Shown in pieces: positions 26,054 through 32,148 of a DNA stretch of 32,148 nt (positions are counted from its first letter, which is position 1; each line of letters starts with the position of its first letter). The position numbers were made by a program, and so were the translations under genes. The notes under the pieces are model-generated. The model was given only the letters and a program-made list of their open reading frames with translations. It made no database searches and had not been told where the DNA came from. Origin of the DNA: Eubacteriales bacterium (GTDB lineage Bacteria; Bacillota; Clostridia; Lachnospirales; Lachnospiraceae); NCBI GenBank assembly GCA_030533385.1, contig JAUNJG010000020.1:1-32148 (forward strand), read 5' to 3'.

Positions 26054-26557
26054 AAATACTTTTCCTTCCAACTTTAAGAATAACAATCCGAGAATCTTTG
26101 ATAGTAACAAATAATATTCTTCCCTTAGCAGTATTGATAGTACCGTGATATCCATAAAATAAATATCTTCTGGATAAATATTTAGGATAAACGTACCTTC
26201 TAATTACATGCTATACAAAACTTTTTATTACTATGAACTTCTGCTATGCACCATATAATCTGATATTATACAACACCTGCACTCCTGTCATCTCTCAATA
26301 AAAAGCTATCAGAGAACTTGTTTTTGTTATACTATCTCTCATCCGCCATCTTATTTTCTTAAAATTTTCAGCGAACTTTCTTTTATAATCCCAATTTCAA
26401 AGTGCATTTCCTATGAATTCCAAGATAAAACTGTTCGGTGATCTGTACTTTTTTGTTTCATTCTGTAGGTTTTATTTTTCTTTTCTAATCTAAACCTCTC
26501 CGTTTTATGTACTTCTTCCTTCAGATTTTCTCGAATTCGTTACTTAAAACTTCTGGT

Positions 26558-26624
26558 GGTCTGTACCTCTCTTTCCTAGTATCGTTTTGATGATTTAATT
26601 TAAGTTTTTGGTGGTCCGTACCTC
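26558..26624 (-). repeat. Direct repeat copy B, bounded by GGTC…ACCTC motifs
   Basis: This is the second copy of the 66–67 bp unit (see copy A at 25988–26053). Single motif relatives without the full unit also occur at 26440–26454 (GATCTGTACTTTTTT) and 26665–26678 (GGTGTTCTCACCTC). The latter can form a perfect 4-bp hairpin, GGTG/CACC. Confidence 0.8.
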
Positions 26625-26761
26625 CTTTTACTTACTTAAATTCTGAAATTACATTAATCCTCTTGGTGTTCTCACCTCTTTTTCTTTTAAAAGAAACTGA
26701 AAAATTAATAATTTCAAAATCTATATGAAGGACTAGCCTGTCCTGCTTTGTTTATGTCTGT

Positions 26762-26790
26762 ATTATAAATCATGTACTTCATTTTGTCAA
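26762..26790 (-). promoter_or_regulatory. Perfect consensus promoter of the orphan transcript
   Basis: On the minus strand TTGACA (26785–26790) and TATAAT (26762–26767) are both exact, with a 17-nt spacer. No annotated gene starts within 1 kb downstream of it. Confidence 0.9.
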
Positions 26791-26972
26791 TACTATTTTT
26801 CAAAAATATTTTTGTTTTTTTAAATTGATTTTATTTTGTATTATTTTTAAGTTTTTATATTTATTTTCACTAAATTATCAGAATATTTAGCAATTAAAAC
26901 TGATTATCCGACGCAATTTCTGTTCCAAACAGCGGGAGAAAGGCCAGAATATACCGTTTATGACTCCTTCTC

Positions 26973-27548
26973 TCATTCTCGGATTTTAAACTTTTTTTGA
27001 ATATCATATCTCCCCCAAAGTTCCACGTCATTTTGTTTTGCCAGATTTCGGGCACTTTTGGTAAATCCGCTGTTGGTCACCACCATGGCTCTGTCTGCAT
27101 TGTAGTATGCGATGGCGCCTACCACCTCCTGCACAGCGGCAATTCCCACGTTCTTTCCATACCGCTTTGCCTGCACCACAATTTTTTCTCCTCTTTTTTT
27201 CAAAATCAAGTCAGCCCCATAGTCATGGCTGAACTCCGTCAACACCACCCGGTACCCCAAATTTTTAAACTGCACTTTCAGATATTCTTCAAAGGCCCGC
27301 CCGCTCAATTTATCCACCTTCTTCATCTTCATTCTCAAATAACGCCCTGCGGCCAGTCTCCTCAAAATCCACAGAATCAAAATGCCGCACAGCAGGGCAT
27401 ATCCAAAACAGACTCTTCGCTCTCCTACCAGGTACAGCATATATCCTCTGATGTAAACGTACCCCAATATTCCAAACAGGATGCCCATCATCACGTCAAA
27501 TCGCCTCATATGATTGTTCCTTCCTACTTTCTTCTCCAGTCTTTTCAT
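26973..27548 (-). CDS. Membrane-anchored Mrr-type restriction endonuclease-like protein
   Basis: 191 residues. Two hydrophobic helices (about 19–37 and 46–63) lead to a C-terminal PD-(D/E)XK nuclease domain of the Mrr_cat family. Landmarks are GRAFEEYLKVQFKNLGY, HDYGADLIL, IVVQAKRYGKNVGIAAVQEV, MVVTNSGFTKSARNLA and VELWGRYDI. The catalytic set Glu…Asp…Gln-x-Lys is intact. No modification methyltransferase is nearby, so it is not an obvious restriction–modification partner. Start 27548 has AAGGA about 7 nt upstream; ATG 27509 with AAGGA 9 nt upstream is an alternative. A short reading frame (27496–27573) overlaps the start. Confidence 0.85.
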   Translation of the reverse strand: MKRLEKKVGRNNHMRRFDVMMGILFGILGYVYIRGYMLYLVGERRVCFGYALLCGILILWILRRLAAGRYLRMKMKKVDKLSGRAFEEYLKVQFKNLGYRVVLTEFSHDYGADLILKKRGEKIVVQAKRYGKNVGIAAVQEVVGAIAYYNADRAMVVTNSGFTKSARNLAKQNDVELWGRYDIQKKFKIRE

Positions 27549-27573
27549 ACCTTTTCCTTTGCTTCCCTTCCAT
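27496..27573 (-). CDS. Possible 25-residue small ORF overlapping the Mrr-like gene start
   Basis: On the minus strand ATG at 27573 follows a strong GGAGGAAGG site and opens 25 codons beginning MEGKQRKRYEKTGEES and ending at TGA 27496–27498. It is offset by one frame from the nuclease gene and covers both its likely starts. The ribosome binding site is stronger than that of the nuclease itself. It may be a leader peptide for translational coupling or only chance in a purine-rich stretch. Confidence 0.25.
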   Translation of the reverse strand: MEGKQRKRYEKTGEESRKEQSYEAI

Positions 27574-27602
27574 CGGCCTTCCTCCGACTTGTGTCGATAG
27601 AC

Positions 27603-27608
27603 ATGATA
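27603..27608 (-). promoter_or_regulatory. Extended -10 promoter candidate for the Mrr-like gene
   Basis: TGGTATCAT on the minus strand gives an extended -10 with TATCAT at 27603–27608. No convincing -35 is seen. It lies downstream of the amt terminator and 30 nt upstream of the small ORF start. Confidence 0.45.
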
Positions 27609-27667
27609 CCATAAATTTTCAGGGAAAGAAATACTCTGTCTTTCCCGGCACGCTTCTGACCGCCTGC

Positions 27668-27702
27668 AAAAACCCCCGCCGGATTGTCGTACCAGGCGGG
27701 GG
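27668..27702 (-). terminator. Intrinsic terminator of amt
   Basis: On the minus strand CCCCCGCC (complement of 27695–27702) pairs with GGCGGGGG (complement of 27673–27680) across a 14-nt loop, followed by TTTTTG. It lies about 40 nt after the amt stop. The plus strand has nine G in a row at 27698–27706. Confidence 0.85.
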
Positions 27703-27739
27703 GGGGATTAAAGCGGATATTTGCCATCCACTTCGCTGT

Positions 27740-29419
27740 TTATTGCTGTACCTTTGTATTATCCAGAGCAGCCATGCCACTCTCATCGGTGCGGATACGA
27801 AGTACATTTTCCACATCGTAAAGGAAAATCTTTCCGTCGCCGTACTCGCCGGTATAGAGGGCTTTCTTTGCCGCTGCCACCACCAGTTCCGGGGGAACAG
27901 TAGAGACTACAATATCCACCTGAAGCTGAGGAAGCAGATTCATGTTCATCTTGACGCCGCGATACTGTCCGGTTTTTCCTTTCTGCGTACCGCAGCCCAT
28001 CACATGAGCCACTGTCATGCCGGTCACGCCAATCTGTGTCATGGCATCTTTTAGAATGTTAAACCTATCTTCTTTACAGATGATGCTGACCTTGGTAAAT
28101 CTGCGTTCCGCTACGGTTCCTCCCGCCGGAATTACGGTAGGGAGAACCGCCTTTCTTAAATCTGTCACGTCAACGGTCTCCGTCGTCTCTCCACCCATGT
28201 TTGTGGCCTCAATCGGAAGGAAATCTGCATAGGCAGAAGTCAGTGCATGTTCCGTCGCATCCAGGCCAAGAATTTCTTCTTCGGCGCTGACCCGCAGTCC
28301 GATGGTCTTCTTTAAAATATAGAACACACCGCCCATCGTGATGACCGTGTAGGAGGCAATGGCGAGGACACCGATACACTGCACACCGAGAAGATGGAGG
28401 CCACCGCCATAGAACAGACCGTTGCTGTAGTCAAACAGACCCACTGCAACCGTTCCCCAAAGTCCGTTGCATCCATGAACGGCAAAGGCTCCTACCGGGT
28501 CATCAATTTTTAACTTCTGGTCTACGAACTCTACCGCCACTACCACAAGAATACCATCCACAAGGCCGATGACGGCGGCACCCAGAGCATCCACATTGGC
28601 ACAGCCTGCGGTGATTCCGACCAGACCTGCCAAAGAGGCATTCAGGCACATGGATACGTCAGGTGCACCGCCCTTTTTCCATGTGTACAACATGCAGGCC
28701 ACCGTTGCAACTGCCGGTGCGATGGTGGTGTTGCCGAGAATCTGTGCCAGCTGTACCGGATCGGAAGCGGCAGCACCGTTGAATCCATACCAGGCAAACC
28801 AGAGAATGAAACACCCAAGCGCTCCCAATGTCAGAGAATGTCCCGGGAATGCATGCACTACTGTATTTCCATCTTTGTCCTTGGTATATTTGCCGATGCG
28901 CGCCCCCAGCATGGCTGCTCCGATCAGTGCGGAGATACCACCCACCATGTGGATGACGGAAGATCCGGCAAAATCTACAAATCCCATCTGTGCAAGCCAA
29001 CCCTGGCCATTCCAGGTCCATCCCGCCTCAATCGGATACACGATGGCACTGATGACACCTGAATACACACAGTAAGTACTGAATTTTGTACGCTCTGCCA
29101 TAGCACCGGACACGATGGTTGCCGCCGTGGCACAGAACACAAGCTGGAAAAAGAAATTTGACCAGTTAAAGCTCGTAAAATCAGTAAACATCTGGTACTC
29201 CGGTTTGCCTATGATGCCAAAGAAATAATTTTCACTGTTCATGATGCCGTATCCCAACAGACAAAACACCACGGTTCCGATACAAAAATCCATCAGGTTC
29301 TTCATGATAATGTTACCTGCATTTTTTGCCCTGGTGAAACCTGTCTCCACCATTGCGAATCCACACTGCATAAAAAATACCAACACTGCTCCCAACAGGA
29401 ACCATACACTCATATCCAT
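27740..29419 (-). CDS. amt: Ammonium transporter fused to a C-terminal PII (GlnB) domain
   Basis: 559 residues. Residues about 1–385 are an 11-helix Amt channel: MQCGFAMVETGFTRAKNAGN at the N-terminus, and the conserved pore His pair at SSVIHMVGG (about 157) and FAVHGCNGLWG (about 315). A cytosolic linker (about 385–440) leads to a PII domain (about 441–550) with GCGTQKGKTGQYRG in the T-loop and DGKIFLYDVENVLRIRT at the end. The tyrosine that is uridylylated in enteric PII (Tyr51) aligns with Met here, so uridylylation control is unlikely. Start 29419 (MDMSVW) has GAGGAG 10 nt upstream; the longer frame to 29557 adds a charged, non-Amt tail. A long structured leader precedes it. Confidence 0.93.
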   Translation of the reverse strand: MDMSVWFLLGAVLVFFMQCGFAMVETGFTRAKNAGNIIMKNLMDFCIGTVVFCLLGYGIMNSENYFFGIIGKPEYQMFTDFTSFNWSNFFFQLVFCATAATIVSGAMAERTKFSTYCVYSGVISAIVYPIEAGWTWNGQGWLAQMGFVDFAGSSVIHMVGGISALIGAAMLGARIGKYTKDKDGNTVVHAFPGHSLTLGALGCFILWFAWYGFNGAAASDPVQLAQILGNTTIAPAVATVACMLYTWKKGGAPDVSMCLNASLAGLVGITAGCANVDALGAAVIGLVDGILVVVAVEFVDQKLKIDDPVGAFAVHGCNGLWGTVAVGLFDYSNGLFYGGGLHLLGVQCIGVLAIASYTVITMGGVFYILKKTIGLRVSAEEEILGLDATEHALTSAYADFLPIEATNMGGETTETVDVTDLRKAVLPTVIPAGGTVAERRFTKVSIICKEDRFNILKDAMTQIGVTGMTVAHVMGCGTQKGKTGQYRGVKMNMNLLPQLQVDIVVSTVPPELVVAAAKKALYTGEYGDGKIFLYDVENVLRIRTDESGMAALDNTKVQQ

Positions 29420-29760
29420 ACCAGCCACTCTCCTCTTCTTTTTTATTTCGTCGGAGAAGACCTCCACTTCTCTCTTGTCCGCGGCGGGCCTATCTATTTG
29501 TCTCAGAGAAAATCCTATCTCCTGCAAGACAAATCCTCCGGCAGATGTCGGGCGCACATCTTGTTACCGCCAGCACTTGCCGGTCTGTGCGCCATCGCAG
29601 GAACGCTGAAACATTCCTGCCCTCTCACAGATCTTTTGAAAACAGACACGCGCGCTCTCTTTTTCAAAACTCTGCGCTGGAAGCTCTCTTTGACAGGAAG
29701 TATCTCCTGAGAAAGAGAAAAGGCGCCGAAACTTTTCGTCTCAGCGCCTTTGCTAACCAC
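29420..29760 (-). promoter_or_regulatory. Long hairpin-rich 5' leader of amt
   Basis: About 340 nt precede the amt start with several strong stems on the minus strand. These are GGCGCTGAGAC/GTTTCGGCGCC (29722–29748) followed by TTTTCTCTTT; TTTTGAAAA/TTTTCAAAA, perfect 9 bp (29634–29669); GCAGGAATG/CGTTCCTGC, a 9-bp stem with one wobble and a 6-nt loop (29597–29620); and GCGCACA/TGTGCGC (29552–29592). The first looks like an early terminator. This suggests RNA-level control, for example attenuation or a nitrogen-responsive RNA. The hexaloop is TTTCAG and does not match the usual ANTAR target loop pattern, so no known class is claimed. A weak promoter TTGAAT–16–TAAACT lies at 29767–29794. Confidence 0.5.
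29715..29748 (-). terminator. Terminator-like hairpin at the start of the amt leader
   Basis: This is an 11-bp stem with two G-U pairs (29722–29732 with 29738–29748), a 5-nt loop and TTTTCTCTTT after it on the minus strand. It could be an attenuator for amt, or the delayed terminator of the rsmF operon, which ends at 29918 with no nearer terminator. Confidence 0.55.
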
Positions 29761-29917
29761 AGCTATAGTTTACACTTTTTATAGAATAATTCAAGATGGG
29801 ATTTTCATTAAAAAATGAGAGTTACAGAGTATTTTTTCAGCATATTCACGACAATTTTTCTGTCATATTTTTTGTGCTTTATTTTCTTTAAAAGTCCTTC
29901 ATTATCTCTTAATTATA

Positions 29918-31438
29918 TTAATTATTCTTTCTCCATCCAGTTGGGTATTTATTTTTATACATAACTTTTGAAAGTTTGCCAAATCCCAGGGCATATCCTT
30001 CCACCGTCATCAGATACCAGCCGCAGCCTTTCTCCTCCAATTCCTCCGCAGAAAAGCTTTCTCCCCGCAAATATCTGCCCAGCTTTTCGTCGTCCTCCGC
30101 CAAATTGATGCATTGATCATAGGTCTCCTTGGACAGGGTGAGGGCAAAGGGCTGAGACGGCTCAAACCGTTTCTTTTTTAAATCTCCCAGATATACCCCG
30201 TTTCTTAGAAAATGCAAGCCCTGATTGTCCCGAACCTGAGAAGGCACATAGTAAACCTTCTCCCCCCTCACATCAATCTGTTCCGGCGCAAACTCTTTGT
30301 TCACATGACAGAAAAATTCTCCCATCGCCTGCTTTTGCTCCCTGGAAAATCCCTGGCATCGCTCCCACCATCTGTCTGTTTTTGCCCCGGCCTTCCGGTC
30401 TCCGCCTTTCTTTCTCCCCTTCTTCTTCCCGGACACACCTGCGGCACCGGCTGCGTTCTCCTGACCGCCGGCTCTGTGATATCCTCGATTCTCCGACACC
30501 GGTTCCTCCGGGAAGACAGCTTCTTCCTTCTTACGAAACAGCGCCATAAAATGACCTTCCCCCGGCATCCTGTGCGGCCAGATACGTCGGCAAAGCCGAC
30601 ATTCCTCCCGAAACTTCTCTCCGTCAAAGGCGGTAAGTCCCGACGAAAATCCTTCATAATCTTCCATGGGAATCAGCTCCATCTCCGGGCGACACTCCAG
30701 CAAATGGCTCACCACCGCCTCATTCTCCATCGGAGAAAAGGTGCAAGTGGAGTAGAGCATCTTTCCCCCCGGGCGGAGCATGTCCGCCCCGTGGAGAATG
30801 ATTTCTTTTTGCAGGCGGGAAAAATGTTCCGGCCCTTTCTCCTGCCATGCTTCCACCGCCGCAGGGTTCTTCCGAAACATTCCCTCCCCCGAGCATGGGG
30901 CATCCACCATAATTTTATCGAAATAGGCCGGATATTTCTCTGCCAGTACATACGGCGGCTCGTTGGTGACAAAAGCGTTGGTAATTCCAAACAGCTCCAC
31001 GTTGCGAAGCAGCGCCTTCGCCCGGGCATTGTTGATATCGTTGACCACCAGCAGCCCTTCGCCCCGAAGAGCCGCCCCCAGCGCCGTCGCCTTTCCACCC
31101 GGAGCGGCACACAAATCAAGCACCTTTTCTCCCGGCTCCACCGGGAGGCGGGAAGCCGGCGTCATGGCACTTGGTTCCTGCAAATAATAAAGTCCCGCCG
31201 CATAAAAAGGATGGGAGGCCGGCGCATCCTCCTCTCTGTAAAAATAACCATTTGAAATCCACGGAATTTTCTTCAAAGGAAAAGGAGCAATTCTTGCGAA
31301 TTCCTCCAAAGTAATCTTTGCCGTGTTTACCCGCAGACCAAACTGACGTCTTCCATCCAGACCGTGAAGAAATGACTCATATTCTTCTCCCAACAGTCTT
31401 TGCATCGTCTCCAGAAATCTGCCCGGTAATTCAGCCAT
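29918..31438 (-). CDS. rsmF: RsmF-type 16S rRNA (cytosine-C5) methyltransferase
   Basis: 506 residues of the NOL1/NOP2/Sun (RsmB/RsmF) family. An N-terminal RNA-binding part (LRVNTAKIT, YYLQEPSAMTPASRLPV) is followed by the SAM fold (VLDLCAAPGGKATAL). Two catalytic cysteines are visible, in DAPCSGEGMF and YSTCTFSPMENE. A basic, low-complexity linker (about 320–360, rich in Gly, Lys, Arg) separates a C-terminal PUA/RsmF-specific region (SQPFALTLSKETY, GCGWYLMTVEGYALGFGKL). Such enzymes methylate a cytosine in the decoding region of 16S rRNA; the exact base is not inferable. It overlaps the CBS gene by 8 nt; the AGGAG before its ATG lies inside that gene. Confidence 0.92.
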   Translation of the reverse strand: MAELPGRFLETMQRLLGEEYESFLHGLDGRRQFGLRVNTAKITLEEFARIAPFPLKKIPWISNGYFYREEDAPASHPFYAAGLYYLQEPSAMTPASRLPVEPGEKVLDLCAAPGGKATALGAALRGEGLLVVNDINNARAKALLRNVELFGITNAFVTNEPPYVLAEKYPAYFDKIMVDAPCSGEGMFRKNPAAVEAWQEKGPEHFSRLQKEIILHGADMLRPGGKMLYSTCTFSPMENEAVVSHLLECRPEMELIPMEDYEGFSSGLTAFDGEKFREECRLCRRIWPHRMPGEGHFMALFRKKEEAVFPEEPVSENRGYHRAGGQENAAGAAGVSGKKKGRKKGGDRKAGAKTDRWWERCQGFSREQKQAMGEFFCHVNKEFAPEQIDVRGEKVYYVPSQVRDNQGLHFLRNGVYLGDLKKKRFEPSQPFALTLSKETYDQCINLAEDDEKLGRYLRGESFSAEELEEKGCGWYLMTVEGYALGFGKLSKVMYKNKYPTGWRKNN

Positions 31439-31853
31439 TTTTACTCTCCTTTTTCCTTTTTGATGCTATCAGCTCACTGATCACTTCTTTCCGTGTTACG
31501 ATTCCAATGAATACATTCCGTCCATCTACCACCGGGACAAAATTCTGGTTCGTAATGTATTCATCAAGTTCTGAAAGCTCTGCGTCAATACTCACGGCCT
31601 TATAGTTCCATCTTTTACGCAAAGAGCGCACTTTCGTCTGACGCATGGCTTCCATATCCATGTGATAATCCGCAATCAGATTCCAGAGAAAATCCCCTTC
31701 TGTCACCGTTCCCACATAGTGGCCTTCTTTATCGATAACAGGAACTGCCTGAAAGCCGTTTTTATGTATCAGGCGCAAAGCGCGAGACACCGTGTCCTCT
31801 TCCTGAACATGGGTAACCTCATTCTTTGGAAGAAGATAAAATGAAATATTCAT
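31431..31853 (-). CDS. Two-CBS-domain protein
   Basis: 140 residues made of two CBS domains (about 8–60: EEDTVSRALRLIHKNGFQAVPVIDKEGHYVG in pieces; about 78–130: VPVVDGRNVFIGIVTRKEV) and a basic tail. Stand-alone CBS pairs bind adenine nucleotides. In Bacillus DarB/YkuL and Listeria CbpB the ligand is c-di-AMP, and this protein has similar length and layout, but I cannot confirm that subgroup from sequence alone. GGGGAGG lies 12 nt before the ATG, somewhat far. It is co-transcribed with rsmF, translation of which is probably coupled by the 8-nt overlap. Confidence 0.85.
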   Translation of the reverse strand: MNISFYLLPKNEVTHVQEEDTVSRALRLIHKNGFQAVPVIDKEGHYVGTVTEGDFLWNLIADYHMDMEAMRQTKVRSLRKRWNYKAVSIDAELSELDEYITNQNFVPVVDGRNVFIGIVTRKEVISELIASKRKKESKNG

Positions 31854-32052
31854 GAAATCTTCAAACCTCCCCTTTTCTCATTTTCTGTCCCCATCATACC
31901 ATAATCCAATTCCTTTTTGGACAATCCGCCAAAACATTCGTCAACTCCCCATCACCTAAAGATAATGGGCTTGTAACTGCCCAGTCGTATTTTAGCCGTA
32001 ATGATTATCTGTTCCATATGTGTACTTCTTTCATTGGTGTTTCACTGGACAC

Positions 32053-32081
32053 ATTATATCATGGCTTTTAGTGAACATCAA
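32053..32081 (-). promoter_or_regulatory. Sigma-A promoter of the CBS–rsmF operon
   Basis: On the minus strand TTGATG (32076–32081) and TATAAT (32053–32058) with 17-nt spacing lie about 195 nt before the CBS start. The leader contains two modest hairpins (GGGC/GCCC near 31972–31984; CCCATTAT with GTGATGGG near 31946–31968). The remaining bases to the right edge hold nothing I recognise. Confidence 0.75.
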
Positions 32082-32148
32082 GCAGCGGTGATGTTATGTT
32101 TGTGTCAAGTAAACGTTGGCAACTTTTCTTTTGTTTTTCTTTCAAATG

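Larger units (their letters stand above)
25914..26755 (-). ncRNA. Candidate orphan transcription unit, about 830 nt, unknown function
   Basis: A perfect consensus promoter at 26762–26790 and a strong terminator at 25914–25963 bound a stretch with no long reading frame on either strand. It is A/T-rich and holds six copies of a GGTCYGTACCTC-like motif. The minus strand shows ribosome-binding-like purine runs (AAAGGAGGT near 26619–26627, AGAGG near 26660) that are not followed by a usable gene; one is followed by ATG TAA, a start directly followed by a stop. A 52-codon open stretch (26055–26210) lacks a start codon. I could not match it to tmRNA, RNase P RNA, SRP RNA or 6S RNA. It could be a regulatory RNA, a set of very short peptides, or the remains of a mobile element. 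Confidence 0.45.

Noticed and set aside
25988-26678. CRISPR array or IS terminal repeats
   Set aside because: The repeated motif is short, imperfect and irregularly spaced (about 50 to 400 bp), with no Cas genes, no transposase and no inverted ends.
25914-26755. tmRNA, RNase P RNA, SRP RNA or 6S RNA
   Set aside because: None of the landmark sequences are seen (tRNA-like acceptor with T-loop, RNase P GAGGAAAGTCC core, SRP GGTCAGGTCCGGAA-type loop), and 6S RNA is much shorter.
27698-27706. Run of nine G as a phase-variation tract
   Set aside because: It lies outside any gene, in the stem of the amt terminator, so length change would not switch a reading frame; it may also be a sequencing-length uncertainty.
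29515-29760. 81-codon minus-strand frame in the amt leader
   Set aside because: It lacks a ribosome binding site, overlaps strong hairpins, and has no protein-like motif; a structured leader explains the region better.
30212-31255. Long plus-strand reading frame of 347 codons opposite rsmF
   Set aside because: It is a mirror frame of a clearly conserved methyltransferase, has no family-like motifs, and lacks a ribosome binding site.

Overview
The window looks like chromosomal DNA of an anaerobic Firmicute of the class Clostridia, most likely Lachnospiraceae. This is an inference from gene content (Amt–PII fusion, stand-alone citrate synthase with a MarR partner, Firmicute-type rhamnose polysaccharide locus), strong AGGAGG-type ribosome binding sites, consensus sigma-A promoters and moderate-to-low GC. 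I see no rRNA, tRNA, CRISPR array, integrase or complete insertion sequence.

Positions 1–16450, all on the minus strand, form a long surface-polysaccharide locus read right to left. rfbA, rfbB, rfbD and rfbC make dTDP-L-rhamnose. An RgpA/WchF-like and an RgpB-like rhamnosyltransferase and two large double-domain GT2 enzymes build the chain. Wzm/Wzt (RgpC/RgpD-type) export it. A three-part methyltransferase + kinase-like + coiled-coil protein resembles the WbdD chain terminator of ABC-exported O-antigens. At the far left, a DUF2142 membrane protein and the start of a polyprenyl-phosphate-type GT2 look like a side-chain decoration module. The left part (about 1–11600) is visibly more A/T-rich than the rfb genes. 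Immediately upstream, 16684–19484 holds a secreted TagC/helveticin-like beta-propeller protein and a CDP-glycerol glycerophosphotransferase family protein, both teichoic-acid-type genes.

Positions 19900–25633 are housekeeping genes: a TalC-type transaldolase (+), a citrate synthase–MarR operon (-) with a consensus promoter and a palindromic putative operator, a leucyl aminopeptidase (+), and a secreted M14 carboxypeptidase (-). A compound hairpin terminator separates the last two.

Positions 25900–26800 are the most unusual part. This A/T-rich stretch has no recognisable gene. On the minus strand it has a perfect consensus promoter, a strong intrinsic terminator about 830 nt downstream, and six spaced copies of a GGTCYGTACCTC-like motif. 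Two pairs of these copies bracket a diverged 66–67 bp direct repeat. It is a candidate non-coding RNA or decayed element that I cannot assign to a known family.

Positions 26973–32148 (minus strand) carry a membrane-anchored Mrr-type nuclease, an ammonium transporter fused to a PII domain behind a roughly 340-nt hairpin-rich leader, and an overlapping pair encoding a CBS-domain protein and an RsmF-type rRNA cytosine methyltransferase.
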